From: Duganella sp. 1224
GTDB taxonomy: Bacteria; Pseudomonadota; Gammaproteobacteria; Burkholderiales; Burkholderiaceae_D
NCBI RefSeq assembly: GCF_013408245.1
Contig: NZ_JACBYS010000006.1
Span: 1 to 64,000, forward strand
Length of the DNA stretch: 64,000 bases
Reading direction: 5' to 3'
Both the position numbers and the translations under genes were made by a program. This document shows, in pieces, positions 1-8,475 of this stretch (position 1 is the stretch's first letter; each line of letters begins with the position of its first letter). The notes under the pieces are model-generated. The model did not search any database. It had not been told where the DNA came from and worked only from the letters and a program-made list of their open reading frames with translations.

Positions 1-32
1 AACGGCCCGGTCGTCATTACGACCGGGCCGTT
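1..32. terminator. Perfect GC-rich inverted repeat, probable transcription terminator
   Basis: A perfect 13-bp stem (AACGGCCCGGTCG and its complement) surrounds the 6-nt loop TCATTA. It lies at the left window edge, about 100 bp downstream of purM, so it could end purM transcription (minus strand) or a gene entering from the left. Any T-tract on the minus strand would lie outside the window, so the direction is not decided. No gene or tRNA is seen between this repeat and position 133. Confidence 0.6.
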
Positions 33-133
33 AAAGCACTACCTCAGCGATACACCGTTCGGGTCTTGAAACGAGACCTTAACTGAACGGCATTAGGCAC
101 GCGGCCCGCTTTTTTTGTATCGCAAAGTATCGC

Positions 134-1177
134 TTACACGACGATGGTCTGGTGCTCGTCGCCGACGCGGGCGCGGATTTTGCCGATGGTGTAGACCGTT
201 TCGCCGGCCGCTTCCAGCTGCGCCTTGGCCGCCGCCGCGTTCTCGGCCGACACGATCACGGTCATGCCGATGCCGCAGTTGAACACGCGGTGCATTTCGG
301 CGTCGGCCACGCCGCCGTGCTGTTGCAGCCACTGGAACAGCGGCGGCAGCGTCCACGACGTGGCATCCAGCTCGGCCACCAGGCCAGGCTGCAGCACGCG
401 CGGGATGTTTTCCACCAGGCCGCCGCCGGTGATGTGCACCATGCCCTTGACGTCGATCGATTCCATCAGCGCCAGCAGCGGCTTGACGTAGATGCGGGTT
501 GGCGCCATCAGCACGTCGGCCAGCGGACGGCCGTGGAAGTCGCCGGCCAGGTCCGGCTTCGACACTTCAATGATCTTGCGCACCAGCGAGTAGCCGTTGG
601 AGTGCACGCCCGACGACGCCAGGCCCAGGATCACATCGCCCGGCGCGATCCTGGTGCCGTCGATGATCTTCGATTTTTCCACCGCGCCGACCGCGAAACC
701 GGCCAGGTCGTACTCGCCGTCCGGGTACATCGACGGCATCTCGGCGGTTTCGCCGCCGATCAGCGCGCAGCCGGCCTGCTCGCAGCCCTGGGCGATGCCC
801 TTGATGACGTTGGACGCGGTCGCCACGTCCAGCTTGCCGCAGGCGAAGTAGTCGAGGAAGAACAGCGGCTCGGCGCCCTGCACCAGGATGTCGTTGACGC
901 TCATGGCCACCAGGTCGATGCCGACGGTGTCGTGGCGGTTCAGTTCAAACGCCAGTTTCAGCTTGGTGCCCACGCCGTCGGTGCCGGACACCAGCACCGG
1001 CTCCTTGTACTTTTTGCTGATCTCGAACATGGCGCCGAAACCGCCCAAGCCGGCCAGCACGCCCTCGCGCATGGTGCGCTTGGCGTATGGCTTGATCGCT
1101 TCGACTAAGGCATCACCCGCGTCGATATCGACGCCGGCGTCACGGTAGGACAGGGAAACATTAGAAGTTTGGCTCAT
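134..1177 (-). CDS. purM: Phosphoribosylformylglycinamidine cyclo-ligase (AIR synthetase)
   Basis: This cytoplasmic enzyme carries out the fifth step of de novo purine synthesis, ATP-dependent closure of FGAM to AIR. The 347-residue product has the family's usual length. Its N-terminus reads SYRDAGVDIDAGDALV, and the conserved segments SGTDGVGTKLKLA, MSVNDILVQGAEPLFFLDY, GGETAEMPSMY and HITGGGLVENIPR follow in order. These match the PurM ATP-binding fold. It is transcribed away from the AI-2E-type permease, with about 170 bp of shared upstream DNA; I saw no convincing PurR operator there. The start is the first ATG after that spacer. Confidence 0.97.
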   Translation of the reverse strand: MSQTSNVSLSYRDAGVDIDAGDALVEAIKPYAKRTMREGVLAGLGGFGAMFEISKKYKEPVLVSGTDGVGTKLKLAFELNRHDTVGIDLVAMSVNDILVQGAEPLFFLDYFACGKLDVATASNVIKGIAQGCEQAGCALIGGETAEMPSMYPDGEYDLAGFAVGAVEKSKIIDGTRIAPGDVILGLASSGVHSNGYSLVRKIIEVSKPDLAGDFHGRPLADVLMAPTRIYVKPLLALMESIDVKGMVHITGGGLVENIPRVLQPGLVAELDATSWTLPPLFQWLQQHGGVADAEMHRVFNCGIGMTVIVSAENAAAAKAQLEAAGETVYTIGKIRARVGDEHQTIVV

Positions 1178-1349
1178 GGTGTATTTCGCAGCGGAGGCGG
1201 TAAAATAGAAGGCGGAGACCTGCTGTTTTGCTATTTCCGTGCCAAAATCGCACGAAAATGCGCCAAATTCAGCGCAACAACCCGGTCAATCCGCTATTTT
1301 ATCAAAATTGCCCCGTCCAACCGCCTTTTTAACCATCGAATTCACCTCC

Positions 1350-2435
1350 ATGCCATTTCCCCTCTCGGTAGAGCAAAAGCAAACGGCATTCTGGTTGGCG
1401 GTGTGGGCGGCATTCCTGTTCCTGCTGATGACCCTCGGCCCGGTGCTGACGCCCTTCCTGGCGGCCGCCATTTTCGCCTACGCGCTCAACCCCGGCGTCG
1501 ACCGCCTGGACCGCATCCGCTTCGGCCGCCGCTTCAGCATGCCGCGCCCGCTGTCGGTGACCATCGTGGTCACGCTGTTCTTCGCCGCCATCATCGCGCT
1601 GGTGCTGATCGTGGTGCCGGTGCTGCAAAAAGAGATCCCGCTGCTGCAGGCGCAGATCCCGGCCTTCCTGGCCAAGGCCAACGACCTGCTGGCGCCACGG
1701 CTGCAGGACCTCGGCGTCAAGGTGCGGCTGGACAGCGCCGGCATCAAGCAGCTGGCGTCCGAGCAGCTGGCCGCGTCCGGCGACGCCATCTGGGCCGCCG
1801 TGCTGAATTCCGCCCGCGTCGGCGGCACCGCCATCGTCGGCTGGCTGGCCACGCTGACGCTGATCCCGGTGGTGCTGTTCTACCTGCTGCTGGACTGGCC
1901 GGCCATGCTGGCGCGCGTGGCCAACTGCGTGCCGCGCCGCTACATCGCGCCGACCATGGGCATGGCGCGCGAGGTCGACACGCTGCTGGCCCAGTACCTG
2001 CGCGGCCAGTTGCTGGTGATGCTGGTGCTGGCCATCTACTACTCGGCGGCGCTGGCCATCGCCGGCTTCGACGTCGCCCTGCCGGTCGGCATCATCACCG
2101 GCCTGCTGGTGTTCATCCCCTACCTCGGCTTTGGCTTCGGCCTGGTGCTGGCGCTGATTTCGGCCGTGCTGCAATTCGCCGACTGGAGCGGCGTCATCGC
2201 CGTCGCCATCATCTACGGCTTCGGCCAGGTGCTGGAAGGTTTCGTGCTGACGCCGCGGCTGGTGGGCGAGCGCATCGGCCTCAATCCGCTGGCCGTGATC
2301 TTCGCGCTGCTGGCCTTCGGCCAGCTGTTCGGCTTTGTCGGCGTGCTGCTGGCGTTGCCCGCGTCGGCGGTGCTGATGGTGGCCTTCCGCCACCTCAGAC
2401 GCCACTATCTGGCGAGCAGCTTTTATAATGCATGA
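1350..2435 (+). CDS. AI-2E family (PerM-type) membrane transporter
   Basis: This is an inner-membrane permease of the AI-2E/TqsA/PerM superfamily. Using the ATG at 1350 gives 361 residues, the usual length; an in-frame ATG at 1239 would add a 37-residue hydrophilic leader that looks like upstream DNA. Hydrophobic helices occur at roughly residues 13-45 and 65-90, with a cluster after residue 200. The family signature GPVLTPFLAAAIFAYALNP is near the N-terminus. The substrate cannot be read from the sequence; family members export diverse solutes. It is followed by hda after 45 bp, and the purM/permease/hda order is typical of betaproteobacteria. No strong Shine-Dalgarno is seen. Confidence 0.85.
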   Translation: MPFPLSVEQKQTAFWLAVWAAFLFLLMTLGPVLTPFLAAAIFAYALNPGVDRLDRIRFGRRFSMPRPLSVTIVVTLFFAAIIALVLIVVPVLQKEIPLLQAQIPAFLAKANDLLAPRLQDLGVKVRLDSAGIKQLASEQLAASGDAIWAAVLNSARVGGTAIVGWLATLTLIPVVLFYLLLDWPAMLARVANCVPRRYIAPTMGMAREVDTLLAQYLRGQLLVMLVLAIYYSAALAIAGFDVALPVGIITGLLVFIPYLGFGFGLVLALISAVLQFADWSGVIAVAIIYGFGQVLEGFVLTPRLVGERIGLNPLAVIFALLAFGQLFGFVGVLLALPASAVLMVAFRHLRRHYLASSFYNA

Positions 2436-2480
2436 TGTGAAACAGATAAACGTTATGCAAAAGACCACAAGGCGAACGCC

Positions 2481-3167
2481 ATGAAACAACTGGTGCTCGA
2501 TTTAGGCGCGGAACCAACGCACAGCCTCGCATCGTTCGAGGTGGGACAGAATGCCGAAGCGGCAGCGCTGATGCGGCAGTTCGCCGATCGCACGGCGCGC
2601 GAGCACTTCGCCTACCTGTGGGGCGCGGTCGGCGTCGGCAAGTCGCACCTGCTCAAGGCCCTGGCCAGCAGCGGCTCCGAGGCCGAGCAGGCGCGCGCGC
2701 GCTACATTTCGCCGTTCTCGATCGAGTCCGAATTCGTCTACTCGCCGGAGGTGGACCTGTACCTGCTGGACGACTGCGAGAAGCTGTCGCCGGTGGCGCA
2801 GATCGACGCCTTCGCCCTGTTCAACGAAATCCGCGCCAACAACGCCTTCATGGTCTGCAGCGGCAACGTGGCGCCGGCCGTGCTGCCGGTGCGCGAGGAC
2901 CTGCGCACGCGCATGGGCTGGGGCCTGATCTACCAGATCCACGGCCTGACCGACGACGAGAAAAGCGCCGCGCTGGCGGCGGCGGCGGCGGCCCGCGGCT
3001 TGACGCTGTCGGCCGGCGTGATACCCTACCTGCTGTCGCACTTCCAGCGCGACATGCGGTCGCTGTCGACCATCCTCGACTCGCTGGACCAGTATTCCCT
3101 TGAAACCCAACGCCCGATCACTCTGCCGCTGCTGCGCGAGTGGTTGCAGGCGGAAGCGAAAGAATGA
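2481..3167 (+). CDS. hda: DnaA regulatory inactivator Hda
   Basis: Hda is an AAA+ protein that works with the DNA-loaded sliding clamp to promote hydrolysis of DnaA-ATP, preventing re-initiation of replication. The 228-residue product begins MKQLVLDLG, and QLVLDL fits the clamp-binding motif expected at the Hda N-terminus. A Walker A (GVGKSHLLKAL) lies near residues 51-62 and a Walker B-like LYLLDDCEKLS near residue 98. A DnaA-like C-terminal lid follows, with RDMRSLSTILDSLDQYS. Its stop overlaps the start of the HAD phosphatase (ATGA), so the two are probably translationally coupled. Confidence 0.93.
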   Translation: MKQLVLDLGAEPTHSLASFEVGQNAEAAALMRQFADRTAREHFAYLWGAVGVGKSHLLKALASSGSEAEQARARYISPFSIESEFVYSPEVDLYLLDDCEKLSPVAQIDAFALFNEIRANNAFMVCSGNVAPAVLPVREDLRTRMGWGLIYQIHGLTDDEKSAALAAAAAARGLTLSAGVIPYLLSHFQRDMRSLSTILDSLDQYSLETQRPITLPLLREWLQAEAKE

Positions 3168-3838
3168 TGAATCTCGCCCTCTTTGACCTCGACCACACCC
3201 TGCTGCCGATCGACTCCGACTACGAATGGGGCCAGTTCCTGGTGCGCACCGGCGCCGTCGATGCCGTCGAATTCGACCGCCGCAACAAGGCCTTCTTCGC
3301 CCAATACCAGGCCGGCACCCTCGATCCGGTAGAATATCTGGAGTTCGCCCTGGGCACGCTGGCCGGTTTTCCGCGCGCGCGGCTGGCGGCGATGCAGGCG
3401 CAGTACATGGCCGAAGTGGTGCAGCCGGCGATCCGCCCGGCCGCGCTGGCGCTGCTGAAAAAGCATGCCGACGCCGGCGACCTGGTGGCCATCGTCACCG
3501 CCACCAACCACTTCGTCACCGCGCCGATCGCCAAGGCGCTGGGCGTGGAGCACCTGATCGCCGCCATGCCGGAAGTGGACGCCGACGGCAACCTGACCGG
3601 CCGCCTGCTTGGCACGCCGACGCAAGGGCCGGGCAAGATCGTCCACACCAAGGCGTGGCTGGAAAAAATGGGGAAGACGCTGGAAGACTTTGGCACCGTC
3701 CACTTCTACAGCGATTCGCACAACGACCTGCCGCTGATGTCCATCGTCAGCCATCCGGTGGCGACCAACCCCAACGAAAAACTGAAAACGCACGCCGCCG
3801 CACAAGGCTGGCCATTAATTGAGCTGTTCAATGATTAA
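3164..3838 (+). CDS. HAD-IB family hydrolase (phosphoserine-phosphatase-like)
   Basis: This is a haloacid-dehalogenase superfamily phosphatase of subclass IB, about 224 residues. The catalytic motif I reads ALFDLDHTLLP, motif II is AIVTATNHF, and the motif III/IV region is FYSDSHNDLPL. These carry the expected Asp nucleophile, Thr/Ser, and Lys/Asp residues. Two adjacent ATGs at 3164 and 3167 overlap the hda stop; a longer GTG-initiated frame from 3140 lies inside hda and is unlikely. The substrate is unknown. The stop overlaps the pcnB start by 8 bp, so hda, this gene and pcnB look like one transcription unit. Confidence 0.88.
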   Translation: MMNLALFDLDHTLLPIDSDYEWGQFLVRTGAVDAVEFDRRNKAFFAQYQAGTLDPVEYLEFALGTLAGFPRARLAAMQAQYMAEVVQPAIRPAALALLKKHADAGDLVAIVTATNHFVTAPIAKALGVEHLIAAMPEVDADGNLTGRLLGTPTQGPGKIVHTKAWLEKMGKTLEDFGTVHFYSDSHNDLPLMSIVSHPVATNPNEKLKTHAAAQGWPLIELFND

Positions 3839-5270
3839 GAAACTGATCCGCAAAATCCTCGGCACCAAGAGTAAAGCGGCCCGCGACACGAATACGCCGG
3901 TGGTGCTGGGGCCGGAAGCCCACGGCATCGACCCGCGCCTGCTGTCCAACAACGCCATCCGCGTCACCAGCACGCTGCAGGAAGCCGGCTACGAAGCCTT
4001 CGTGGTCGGCGGCGCCGTGCGCGACCTGCTGCTGGGCGTCAAGCCCAAGGACTTCGACATCGCCACCAACGCCACGCCGGAGCAGGTCAAGCGCCTGTTC
4101 CGGCGCGCCTTCATCATCGGCAAGCGCTTCCAGATCGTGCACGTGATGTTCGGTCAGGACCTGCTGGAAGTGACCACCTTCCGCGGCACCACGTCGGAGA
4201 ACGCGCCCAAGGACGAACATGGCCGCGTCCTGCGCGACAACACCTTCGGCTCGCAGGCGGAAGACGCCGAGCGGCGCGACTTCACCGTCAACGCCATGTA
4301 CTACAACCCGGCCACCCAGCAGGTGCTGGACTACCACGGCGGCATCGAGGACATCCGCGCCAGGACGCTGCGCATCATCGGCCAGCCGGAAGCGCGCTAC
4401 CGCGAAGACCCGGTGCGCATGCTGCGCGTGGTGCGCTTTGCCGCCAAGCTGAAATTCACCATCGAGCCGGAAACCGGCGCGCCGATCAAGGTCATGGCGC
4501 CGCTGATCAACAACGTGCCGGCCGCGCGCGTGTTCGACGAAATGCTCAAGCTGCTGATGAGCGGCCACGCGCTGGCCTGCCTGCAGCAGCTGCGCAAGGA
4601 GGGCCTGCACCACGGCCTGCTGCCGCTGCTGGACGTGGTGCTGGAGCAGCCGCTGGGCGTCAAGTTCGTGACGCTGGCGCTGGACTCGACCGACGCCCGC
4701 ATCCACGCCGGCAAGACCGTGTCGCCGGGCTTCCTGTTCGCCTCCCTGCTGTGGCACCAGGTGCTGGAGAAGTGGACCGCCTACCGTGCGTCCGGCGAGC
4801 AGGCCATTCCGGCGCTGCACCTGGCGGCCGACGACGTGCTCGATTCGCAGACCGAAAAGCTGGCCCTGCAGCGCAAGATCGGTACCGACATGCGCGACAT
4901 CTGGTCGATGCAGCCGCGCTTCGAGCGCCGCACCGGCAAGGCGCCGTACAAGCTGCTGGAGCACCTGCGCTTCCGCGCCGGCTACGACTTCCTGCTGCTG
5001 CGCTGCGCCTCCGGCGAGATCGACGCCGAAATCGGCGACTGGTGGACCGCCTTCTACGAGGGCGACGAGATCACCCGCGAAGAGCTGATCGCCTCGGCCA
5101 GCGCGCCGCGTGAAGGCGGCGGTGGCGGCGCAGGCGGTGGCGGTGGCGCCGGCGGCGGCGCCAAGCGCAAACGCGGCCCGCGCCGTGGCGGCCGCAATCG
5201 CGGCGGCCGTGGCGGCGAAGGCGGCAACGCCGACGCGCCGGCGCCAGCGCACGACGGCGGCGCCGAGTAA
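3831..5270 (+). CDS. pcnB: Poly(A) polymerase I (polynucleotide adenylyltransferase)
   Basis: PcnB adds 3' poly(A) tails to RNA, promoting decay. The class II nucleotidyltransferase core is at about residues 50-180: VVGGAVRDLLLG followed by DFDIATNATPEQVKRLFRRA, where the two Asp of DFD bind metal. RRDFTVNAMYYNP and the RNA-binding RYREDPVRMLRVVRFAAKL follow. The ATG at 3831 overlaps the previous stop; a TTG at 3819 is possible but less likely. The length of 479 residues is normal. The last ~45 residues are unusual: a glycine-rich stretch followed by a basic GPRRGGRNRGGRGG tail resembling an RGG box. E. coli PcnB also has a basic tail, but this one is strongly glycine-rich. Confidence 0.95.
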   Translation: MIKKLIRKILGTKSKAARDTNTPVVLGPEAHGIDPRLLSNNAIRVTSTLQEAGYEAFVVGGAVRDLLLGVKPKDFDIATNATPEQVKRLFRRAFIIGKRFQIVHVMFGQDLLEVTTFRGTTSENAPKDEHGRVLRDNTFGSQAEDAERRDFTVNAMYYNPATQQVLDYHGGIEDIRARTLRIIGQPEARYREDPVRMLRVVRFAAKLKFTIEPETGAPIKVMAPLINNVPAARVFDEMLKLLMSGHALACLQQLRKEGLHHGLLPLLDVVLEQPLGVKFVTLALDSTDARIHAGKTVSPGFLFASLLWHQVLEKWTAYRASGEQAIPALHLAADDVLDSQTEKLALQRKIGTDMRDIWSMQPRFERRTGKAPYKLLEHLRFRAGYDFLLLRCASGEIDAEIGDWWTAFYEGDEITREELIASASAPREGGGGGAGGGGGAGGGAKRKRGPRRGGRNRGGRGGEGGNADAPAPAHDGGAE

Positions 5271-5283
5271 ACTCTCCGGCATC

Positions 5284-5823
5284 ATGCACACCGCAATTTC
5301 CGCAGGACTGGCGCCCGCCTCCGCCCCGGACGACAAGGCGCCGTTCGCGTTCACCATCGCCTACATCGGCATCGGCGCCAACCTGGGCGATGCCCGCGCC
5401 AACGTGCAGGATGCGCTGGCGCGGCTGCAACGCCAGCCCGGCTGCACGCTGCTGGCGGCATCCAGCCTGTACAGCACCGCGCCGATCGATTCCAGCGGCG
5501 ACGACTACATCAACGCCGTCGCCCGCATCGCCACCACGCTGGATGCCGAGGCGCTGCTGCAGGCGCTGCACGGCATCGAGCAGGCGCACGGGCGCGAGCG
5601 GCCCTACCGCAACGCCCCGCGCACGCTCGACCTGGATCTGCTACTGTACGGCGACGCCGTCATCAACAGTCCCACGCTGACCGTGCCGCACCCGCGCATG
5701 ACCGAACGCGCGTTCGTGCTGGTGCCGTTGCTGGAACTGGCGCCATCGATACACATACCCGGCCATGGCGCGGCGTCGCAGTACGCCGCCGGCGTGGCCG
5801 ACCAGGGCATCAACCCGATTTAA
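5284..5823 (+). CDS. folK: 2-amino-4-hydroxy-6-hydroxymethyldihydropteridine pyrophosphokinase
   Basis: FolK transfers pyrophosphate from ATP to 6-hydroxymethyl-7,8-dihydropterin in folate synthesis. The diagnostic segments are AYIGIGANLGDARANVQDAL, the loop RERPYRNAPRTLDLDLLLYG, and VPHPRMTERAFVLVPLLEL. I chose the ATG at 5284, 13 bp after pcnB; the open frame extends back to 5110 but that part is inside pcnB and is repetitive alanine. The product of about 179 residues carries a ~25-residue N-terminal extension before the core. panB follows after 17 bp, linking the folate and pantothenate genes in one unit, a common arrangement in betaproteobacteria. Confidence 0.94.
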   Translation: MHTAISAGLAPASAPDDKAPFAFTIAYIGIGANLGDARANVQDALARLQRQPGCTLLAASSLYSTAPIDSSGDDYINAVARIATTLDAEALLQALHGIEQAHGRERPYRNAPRTLDLDLLLYGDAVINSPTLTVPHPRMTERAFVLVPLLELAPSIHIPGHGAASQYAAGVADQGINPI

Positions 5824-5840
5824 TCAGTAAAGGATTTACC

Positions 5841-6725
5841 ATGTCTGGATACCTGCAAGGCAACGAGCTGGCCGCGGGCCAAAAGCCTGCCGACGCCAAC
5901 GCCCCCGCACCGGCGCCCGCCAAGGCGGTGGTCAACAAGGCCGTCACCGTCAACACGCTGCAGGCGCTGCGCGCCGCGCGCGAAAAGATCACCATGCTGA
6001 CCTGCTACGACGCCAGCTTCGCCTCGCTGATGGACCGCTGCGGCGTGGAGATCCTGCTGATCGGCGACTCGCTGGGCATGGTCTGCGCCGGTCACACGTC
6101 GACGCTGCCGGTCACCGTCAACGACATCGTCTACCACACCGCCTCGGTGGCGCGCGGCGCCAAGAACGCCATGATCGTCGCCGACCTGCCGTTCGGCGCC
6201 TACGGCACCCCGGAAACCGCCTACGCCAACGCCGTGCAGGTGATGCAGGCCGGCGCCCACATGATCAAGATCGAAGGCGGCGCGTGGCTGGCGGACACGG
6301 TCAAGTTCCTGACCGAGCGCGCGATTCCGGTATGCGCGCACCTGGGCCTGACGCCGCAGTCGGTGCACCAGCTGGGCGGCTACAAGGTACAGGGCAAAAC
6401 CACCGAGAGCGCGGACTTGCTGCGCGCCGATGCGCTGCGCATGCAAGCGGCCGGCGCCTCGCTGCTGGTGCTGGAGGCGATTCCATCGCAGCTGGGCAAG
6501 GAAGTGACCGAGCTGCTGTCGATTCCGACGATCGGCATCGGCGCCGGCCCGGACTGCTCGGGCCAGGTGCTGGTGATGCACGACCTGCTGGGCGTCTTCC
6601 CGGGCCGCAAGGCGCGCTTCGTGAAAAACTTCATGGAAGGTCAGACCAGCATCGACGCCGCCATCACTGCCTACGTCAGCGGGGTAAAAGACGGCAGCTT
6701 CCCGGCGCCGGAACACTGCTTCTAA
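5841..6725 (+). CDS. panB: 3-methyl-2-oxobutanoate hydroxymethyltransferase
   Basis: PanB makes ketopantoate from alpha-ketoisovalerate and methylene-THF, the first step of pantothenate and CoA synthesis. The family motifs ITMLTCYDASFASLMD, LLIGDSLGMVCAGH, VADLPFGAYGTPE, IKIEGG and IPVCAHLGLTPQSV are all present. They include the metal-binding Asp/Glu residues of the (beta/alpha)8 barrel. The 294-residue product is about 30 residues longer than E. coli PanB because of an alanine/proline-rich N-terminal leader (residues 10-36) that looks unstructured. It converges on the SGNH esterase gene, with stops only 7 bp apart and no obvious terminator between them. Confidence 0.96.
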   Translation: MSGYLQGNELAAGQKPADANAPAPAPAKAVVNKAVTVNTLQALRAAREKITMLTCYDASFASLMDRCGVEILLIGDSLGMVCAGHTSTLPVTVNDIVYHTASVARGAKNAMIVADLPFGAYGTPETAYANAVQVMQAGAHMIKIEGGAWLADTVKFLTERAIPVCAHLGLTPQSVHQLGGYKVQGKTTESADLLRADALRMQAAGASLLVLEAIPSQLGKEVTELLSIPTIGIGAGPDCSGQVLVMHDLLGVFPGRKARFVKNFMEGQTSIDAAITAYVSGVKDGSFPAPEHCF

Positions 6726-6732
6726 GCCGCGC

Positions 6733-8313
6733 TCAGTGACAACAGGTGCCGGTGTACCACACCGGCTTCCCGGCGCTGTAGGTGACGAAGTTGCCGTCAT
6801 TTTGCAGATAGGTGGCAACGCTGGCGGAAACATGGACGCCGCTCTGCCACAGGATGCCGCCGGCGGCATCGTATTCCACCAGGTTGCCGTCGTCCCGCAT
6901 CAGCAACAGCGCCGCGCTGCTGCCTTGGGTGGCGGTATTCCAGAGCGGTGTCGCCCCCAGATAAATCACCAGATTCCCATCGTTCTGCAAGTTGAGACCA
7001 AACCGGCCGTCGCAGGACTGCAGCTGCTGGCCGCGTTTCAGCCCCTGCCCGGGCAGCAGCTGGCCGCACTGGGTCGGCGCGGCCACCGGCGGCAGCGACG
7101 ACGGCTGCCCCAATGCCGTCAGCGGCACGGCATCGGCGATCGCCTGCAGGCCCGCCTCGTTGGGATGCAGGCTATCGCCGGCATCGTACTGCGCCAGATA
7201 GCGGCTGCGGTCGGCGGGATCGCTGGTGGCCAGCGCCTGGTCGACCACCGCGTCGCAGCCGCTGTTGGCGCTCTTCATGAAGGCGTTGAGTTGCGCGCGG
7301 CTCTCCTCCGCCGCCTGGGTCCACTGCGGCGTGCCATGGAACGGCGTCAGCGTCGAGCACAGGAACTTGACGTTGGACTGGTGGGCGGCGGCGATCAGTT
7401 CCTTCAGCACCGCGATCAGATCGGCAGCCGGCACCGGGTTGGCGTTGTTCAGGTTATTCACCGCATCATCCGACACGATCACCCACTTCACGCCCGGCTG
7501 CTGCAGCACGTCGTGCGCAAAGCGCGTACGGCCGGCCTGGCCGGCGCCGTCGCTAAAGAAGTTATTGCCGCTGATGCCCTGGTTTAGTACCCCCACCGTC
7601 ATGCCGGCCTGCTGCAGCCGCAGCGCCAGGTCGTTGGTCCAGCGCAGATTGACGTTGGGGCGCGAGGCCACGCCATCGGTGATCGAGGCGCCGAACGCCA
7701 CCACGGCGCCGGTGGCGGCGGCGTTTTGCACATCGACATTGGTGAGGAAATAGTAAGCCTGGCCACTGGCGGAATTGGTGCTCACGCTGCGCATATTGGT
7801 ATCGGCGGCGGCATTGCCCGGGGCGATATACACGTCCTGCAGCGAGCCGCCATGCCCGGTGGCGCGCGGCGCGGTGGCGCCGGGCACGTACAGGCTGACC
7901 GCGATGTCGCTCAGCGCCGGCACCGCGAACGCCACCGTGTCGCTGCTGACTTCCGCGCCGGCGGGTATGGTGACAGTACTCCGGCCATTGAACAGCACCT
8001 GCCGTCCACTGCCCGGCACCGTCGCCGCCTCGCTGGCGCGCAGCGCGATATAGACCGGTCCCAGCGTCACCGGCTGGGTGCCGAAGCGATTGGACAGGCG
8101 TATGCGCGCCGCCGTGCCGCCGATGCTGGTGTGGACGATCTGCCGGATCGTCTGGTTGCGGAAGCCGGCATCGTCGGTGGTCCAGGGCGTGACCGACCAG
8201 GTGCCGGTCCAGGGAACGGCATCGGCGGCGCGCGAGGGCATGGCGACCATGGCGGCCGCGATCAGCGGCGCGGCAAGCAGGACCCGGCCAAGGTTTTGCA
8301 AACTGGCATGCAT
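6733..8313 (-). CDS. Secreted SGNH/GDSL esterase with C-terminal bulb-type lectin domain
   Basis: This predicted exported esterase has 526 residues. A signal peptide spans about residues 1-30 (hydrophobic core RVLLAAPLIAAAMVAMPSRA, cleavage near AADA). The SGNH hydrolase core follows, with block I AFGASITDG (nucleophile Ser), block III GISGNN and block V DSLHPNEAG (catalytic Asp/His). The last ~100 residues hold three QxDxNxVxY-type lectin repeats: QNDGNLVIY, RDDGNLVEY and QNDGNFVTY. These are signatures of the mannose-binding bulb-lectin fold. The second repeat has Arg in place of the first Gln. The ATG at 8313 is preceded by GGAG at good spacing; longer frames upstream lack a signal peptide. 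The natural substrate is unknown; glycan-esterase activity is an inference from the fusion. Confidence 0.85.
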   Translation of the reverse strand: MHASLQNLGRVLLAAPLIAAAMVAMPSRAADAVPWTGTWSVTPWTTDDAGFRNQTIRQIVHTSIGGTAARIRLSNRFGTQPVTLGPVYIALRASEAATVPGSGRQVLFNGRSTVTIPAGAEVSSDTVAFAVPALSDIAVSLYVPGATAPRATGHGGSLQDVYIAPGNAAADTNMRSVSTNSASGQAYYFLTNVDVQNAAATGAVVAFGASITDGVASRPNVNLRWTNDLALRLQQAGMTVGVLNQGISGNNFFSDGAGQAGRTRFAHDVLQQPGVKWVIVSDDAVNNLNNANPVPAADLIAVLKELIAAAHQSNVKFLCSTLTPFHGTPQWTQAAEESRAQLNAFMKSANSGCDAVVDQALATSDPADRSRYLAQYDAGDSLHPNEAGLQAIADAVPLTALGQPSSLPPVAAPTQCGQLLPGQGLKRGQQLQSCDGRFGLNLQNDGNLVIYLGATPLWNTATQGSSAALLLMRDDGNLVEYDAAGGILWQSGVHVSASVATYLQNDGNFVTYSAGKPVWYTGTCCH

Positions 8314-8475
8314 GCGTTTCTCCAAAAGGATGATCGTCCTCGCAACATAGCAAGAAATACAAATCCACGGCGCAGTGCAGCCGTGCGCTGCGCGGCCGCC
8401 TAAGTGGCGTGCCGCACAGAGTGGCGCCGCCGCCAGCGCTACTGTGCAGTGAGACTGTCTTCGAAGGATGCACGC

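Noticed and set aside
33..133. tRNA or small RNA gene at the left edge
   Set aside because: A two-tier hairpin (CCGTTC...GAACGG with an inner GGTCT/AGACC) can be drawn, but no cloverleaf, CCA end or promoter is visible.
152..1108. Long plus-strand open frames opposite purM and similar antisense frames opposite nearly every gene (for example opposite nirB, recN and dnaK)
   Set aside because: These are shadows of GC3-biased genes; products are His/Arg/Gln- or Ala/Arg-rich with no motifs, and the opposite strand carries a complete recognised protein.
1178..1349. PurR operator between purM and the permease
   Set aside because: No sequence close to ACGCAAACGTTTGCGT is present.
5110..5283. N-terminal extension of the folK frame
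   Set aside because: It lies inside the pcnB tail and encodes only low-complexity Ala/Val; a normal FolK start is at 5284.
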